From assembly GCF_036231905.1 (NCBI RefSeq), contig NZ_JAZARE010000006.1, positions 62,001 to 126,000 on the forward strand: DNA of 64,000 nt. The letters run 5' to 3'. Numbering within the stretch: position 1 is the first letter of the stretch; the number at the start of each line of letters is the position of its first letter. A model generated the notes under the pieces. It was not told where the DNA came from. It worked only from the letters and a program-made list of their open reading frames with translations, and searched no databases. The translations under genes were made by a program, and so were the position numbers. Positions 62,297 to 64,000 of the stretch are shown piece after piece. The DNA comes from CAMLIZ01 sp036231905 (GTDB taxonomy: Bacteria; Pseudomonadota; Gammaproteobacteria; Burkholderiales; Burkholderiaceae_C).

Positions 62297-63034
62297 ATGG
62301 AATCGCCCGACCACCTGCTGCTCGTCGACGACGACCGCGAGCTGCTCGCGCTGCTGCGCGACTACCTGGAAGCGGCCGGCCTGCGCGTGAGCACCGCCCG
62401 CCATGGACGCGAGATGCGCGCGGTGCTGGCCAGTGCCCGCATCGACCTGATCGTGCTGGACCTGATGCTGCCGGACGAAGACGGCCTGGCGCTGTGCCGC
62501 GAGCTGCGCACACGCGAGGCCGCGCCCATCCCCGTGCTGATGCTCACCGCGCGCGCCGACGAAGCCGACCGCATCCTCGGCCTGGAGATGGGCGCGGACG
62601 ACTACCTCACCAAACCCTTTGCCGCACGGGAGCTGCTGGCGCGCATCCGTGCGGTGCTGCGGCGCACCCGCATGCTGCCACCCAACCTGCAGCCGGTGCG
62701 GCAGGCACGCGAGCTGTGTTTTGGCGACTGGCGGTTGGACACCACCGCGCGCCACCTCGTCGACGCACAAGGCACGCTGGTGTCGCTGACCGGCGGCGAA
62801 TACCGGCTGCTGCGCGTGCTGATGGACCACGCCCAGCGCGTGCTCACGCGCGACCAGCTGCTCAACCTCACGCAGGGCCGTGACGCGGACCCCTTCGACC
62901 GCTCCATCGACCTGCTGGTGAGCCGCCTGCGCCAACGCCTGCGCGATGCCGCCAGCGAGCCGCGCTACATCAAGACGGTGCGCAGCGAGGGCTATGTGTT
63001 CTGCGCGGAGGTCACCCCCGGGGCCTCGGCATGA
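62297..63034 (+). CDS. OmpR-family response regulator
   Basis: 245 residues. Receiver with VDDDRELLALL, Asp in LIVLDLMLPDEDGLALC and Lys in GADDYLTKPFAARELLARI; winged helix with LTGGEYRLLRVLMDHAQRVL and DPFDRSIDLLVSRLRQRLRD. Its stop overlaps the kinase start (ATGA). Divergent from the DUF2147/CcdA-TlpA unit, which it may control. Confidence 0.93.
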   Translation: MESPDHLLLVDDDRELLALLRDYLEAAGLRVSTARHGREMRAVLASARIDLIVLDLMLPDEDGLALCRELRTREAAPIPVLMLTARADEADRILGLEMGADDYLTKPFAARELLARIRAVLRRTRMLPPNLQPVRQARELCFGDWRLDTTARHLVDAQGTLVSLTGGEYRLLRVLMDHAQRVLTRDQLLNLTQGRDADPFDRSIDLLVSRLRQRLRDAASEPRYIKTVRSEGYVFCAEVTPGASA

Positions 63035-64000
63035 GGGGCGTGCCGCGCTCGCTGTTTGCCCGCATCGCCGCCATCCTGGCGCTCGGGCTGCTGCTGGCCT
63101 ATGCCCTGGCGCTGTGGTCGGTGCTGCGCGAACGTGGCGAGCTGTCGCGCTCGATGATGCTGGGTTACCTCGGGCGCGACGTGGCTGCGTCCGTGGCGAT
63201 GCTGGACCGCCTGCCGCGCGATGAACGTGCGGCCTGGCTGCCCCGGCTGGCACGCGCCAACTACCGCTACGCGCTGACGCCGGCGCCCGCCGGGCCGGCG
63301 GCGGATTCGGCGCTGGTGAAGGAGATCGCCGATGCGCTTGGCGCCGAGCTGGGCCCTGGTCGGCTGCTCCGCGTGGCGCAGGCCGACGGCCAGCTGGCAT
63401 TCGACCTGCGGCTGGCCGACGGCTCGCCGCTGGCGCTGACGCTGCAGCCACCGCGGCTGATGGTGTCGGCCACCACCGCCGGTCTGCTGTTGCTGCAACT
63501 CGCCTTGCTGGGCGCCTGCATCGCCTGGGCGGTGCGGCAGACCACGCAGCCGCTGGCGCAGCTGGCCCACGCCGCCGACGCACTGGGGCGCAACCCCGAG
63601 GCCCCACCGCTGGCCGAACACGGGCCCACCGAAGCGCGCCGCGCCGCTGCGGCCTTCAACACCATGCAGCGCCGCATCGCCAGCCACCTGGCCGAACGCC
63701 TGCAGATCCTGGCCGCGGTGTCGCATGACCTTCAGACGCCGATCACCCGCCTGCGCATGCGCACCGAAACGATGGCCGACACCGCCCTGCGGGGCAAGCT
63801 GCAGGCCGACCTCGCGGAGATGCAGGCGCTGGTGGAAGAAGGCCTGGCCTATGCCCGCTCGGCCCATGCCGCGGCCGAACCGGCGCAGCCCGTGGACCTG
63901 CATGCGCTGCTCGACAGCCTGGTGTGCGACTACACCGACGCAGGCCGTGAAGTGCTGCTTTCCGGAGCGCACCCGAGGCCGCTGACCACTCGCCCGCAGG
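63031..64000 (+). CDS. Sensor histidine kinase (3' end outside window)
   Basis: 323 codons visible. Transmembrane helix at about 10-28, a short periplasmic segment, a second helix at about 148-170, HAMP (about 170-225) and the His in LAAVSHDLQTPITRLRMRTE, as in EnvZ/RstB-type kinases. The ATP-binding domain is cut off by the window edge. Translationally coupled to the response regulator. Confidence 0.92.
   Translation, partial: MRGVPRSLFARIAAILALGLLLAYALALWSVLRERGELSRSMMLGYLGRDVAASVAMLDRLPRDERAAWLPRLARANYRYALTPAPAGPAADSALVKEIADALGAELGPGRLLRVAQADGQLAFDLRLADGSPLALTLQPPRLMVSATTAGLLLLQLALLGACIAWAVRQTTQPLAQLAHAADALGRNPEAPPLAEHGPTEARRAAAAFNTMQRRIASHLAERLQILAAVSHDLQTPITRLRMRTETMADTALRGKLQADLAEMQALVEEGLAYARSAHAAAEPAQPVDLHALLDSLVCDYTDAGREVLLSGAHPRPLTTRPQ

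Overview
The window is 64 kb of very GC-rich, densely packed bacterial chromosome. It looks like a betaproteobacterium of the order Burkholderiales (Rubrivivax/Leptothrix/Roseateles-like). This is inferred from the base composition, the rsmB-DUF4390-ntrY-ntrX gene order with an NtrX that lacks its AAA+ domain, an MSHA-type pilus locus, the dapF-DUF484-xerC operon, and a tandem glycine riboswitch before a dadA-like gene. No genus can be fixed from the sequence alone. Most genes sit in short operons whose start and stop codons overlap (ATGA or GTGA).

Region by region. 1-8557 (minus strand) is an MSHA/type IV pilus-like locus running mshI, a pilN-like gene, mshJ, mshK, mshL, mshE, mshG and two pilins; a nested inverted repeat lies between mshL and mshE and no mshM or mshN is present. 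8709-10038 holds a voltage-gated K+ channel gene with a zinc-ribbon tail, a cluster of small palindromes, a terminator and tRNA-Phe. 10079-15408 is ntrX, ntrY, DUF4390 and rsmB. 15494-16653 pairs folE with a BLUF blue-light sensor. 17991-21608 holds gene fragments, two unrecognised genes, and sctT-sctS-sctR, the export-gate trio of a non-flagellar type III secretion system with no other secretion gene nearby. Three copies of a directional, nearly palindromic element lie in this stretch, two of them in promoter position.

21775-27782 is a catabolic or transport block: an alanine-racemase-fold enzyme, an MFS transporter, a TetR regulator, a TorF-like porin, DUF2147, and a Tat-exported lactone oxidase-like flavoprotein. 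Operator-like sites of one type lie at the two control regions of this block. 27879-32767 carries a UvrA paralogue, an ABC-2 exporter and a GNAT acetyltransferase. 32978-38113 carries a PaaK/CapK-like ligase and three exported hydrolases. 38135-42945 holds small regulators and envelope genes, a methyltransferase, and dadA under its riboswitch.

42985-46846 is creD-creC-creB with a clear CreB-binding tag before creD. 46864-48490 is a less GC-rich island with a toxin-antitoxin pair and an Mrr-like nuclease fragment. 48501-53098 holds glmS, an Lrp-type regulator, an EamA transporter and rlmI. 53122-58849 holds an S9 peptidase, a chimeric rlmI/xerC pseudogene, a large inverted repeat, then xerC, DUF484 and dapF. 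58857-64000 holds a GST, a PhzF-family protein, a CcdA-TlpA fusion, a second DUF2147 gene and a two-component pair cut by the window edge.

The points most worth a second look are the orphan sctRST trio with its repeated element, the shared TetR-type operators, the xerC-rlmI duplication scar, and the folE-BLUF pair.
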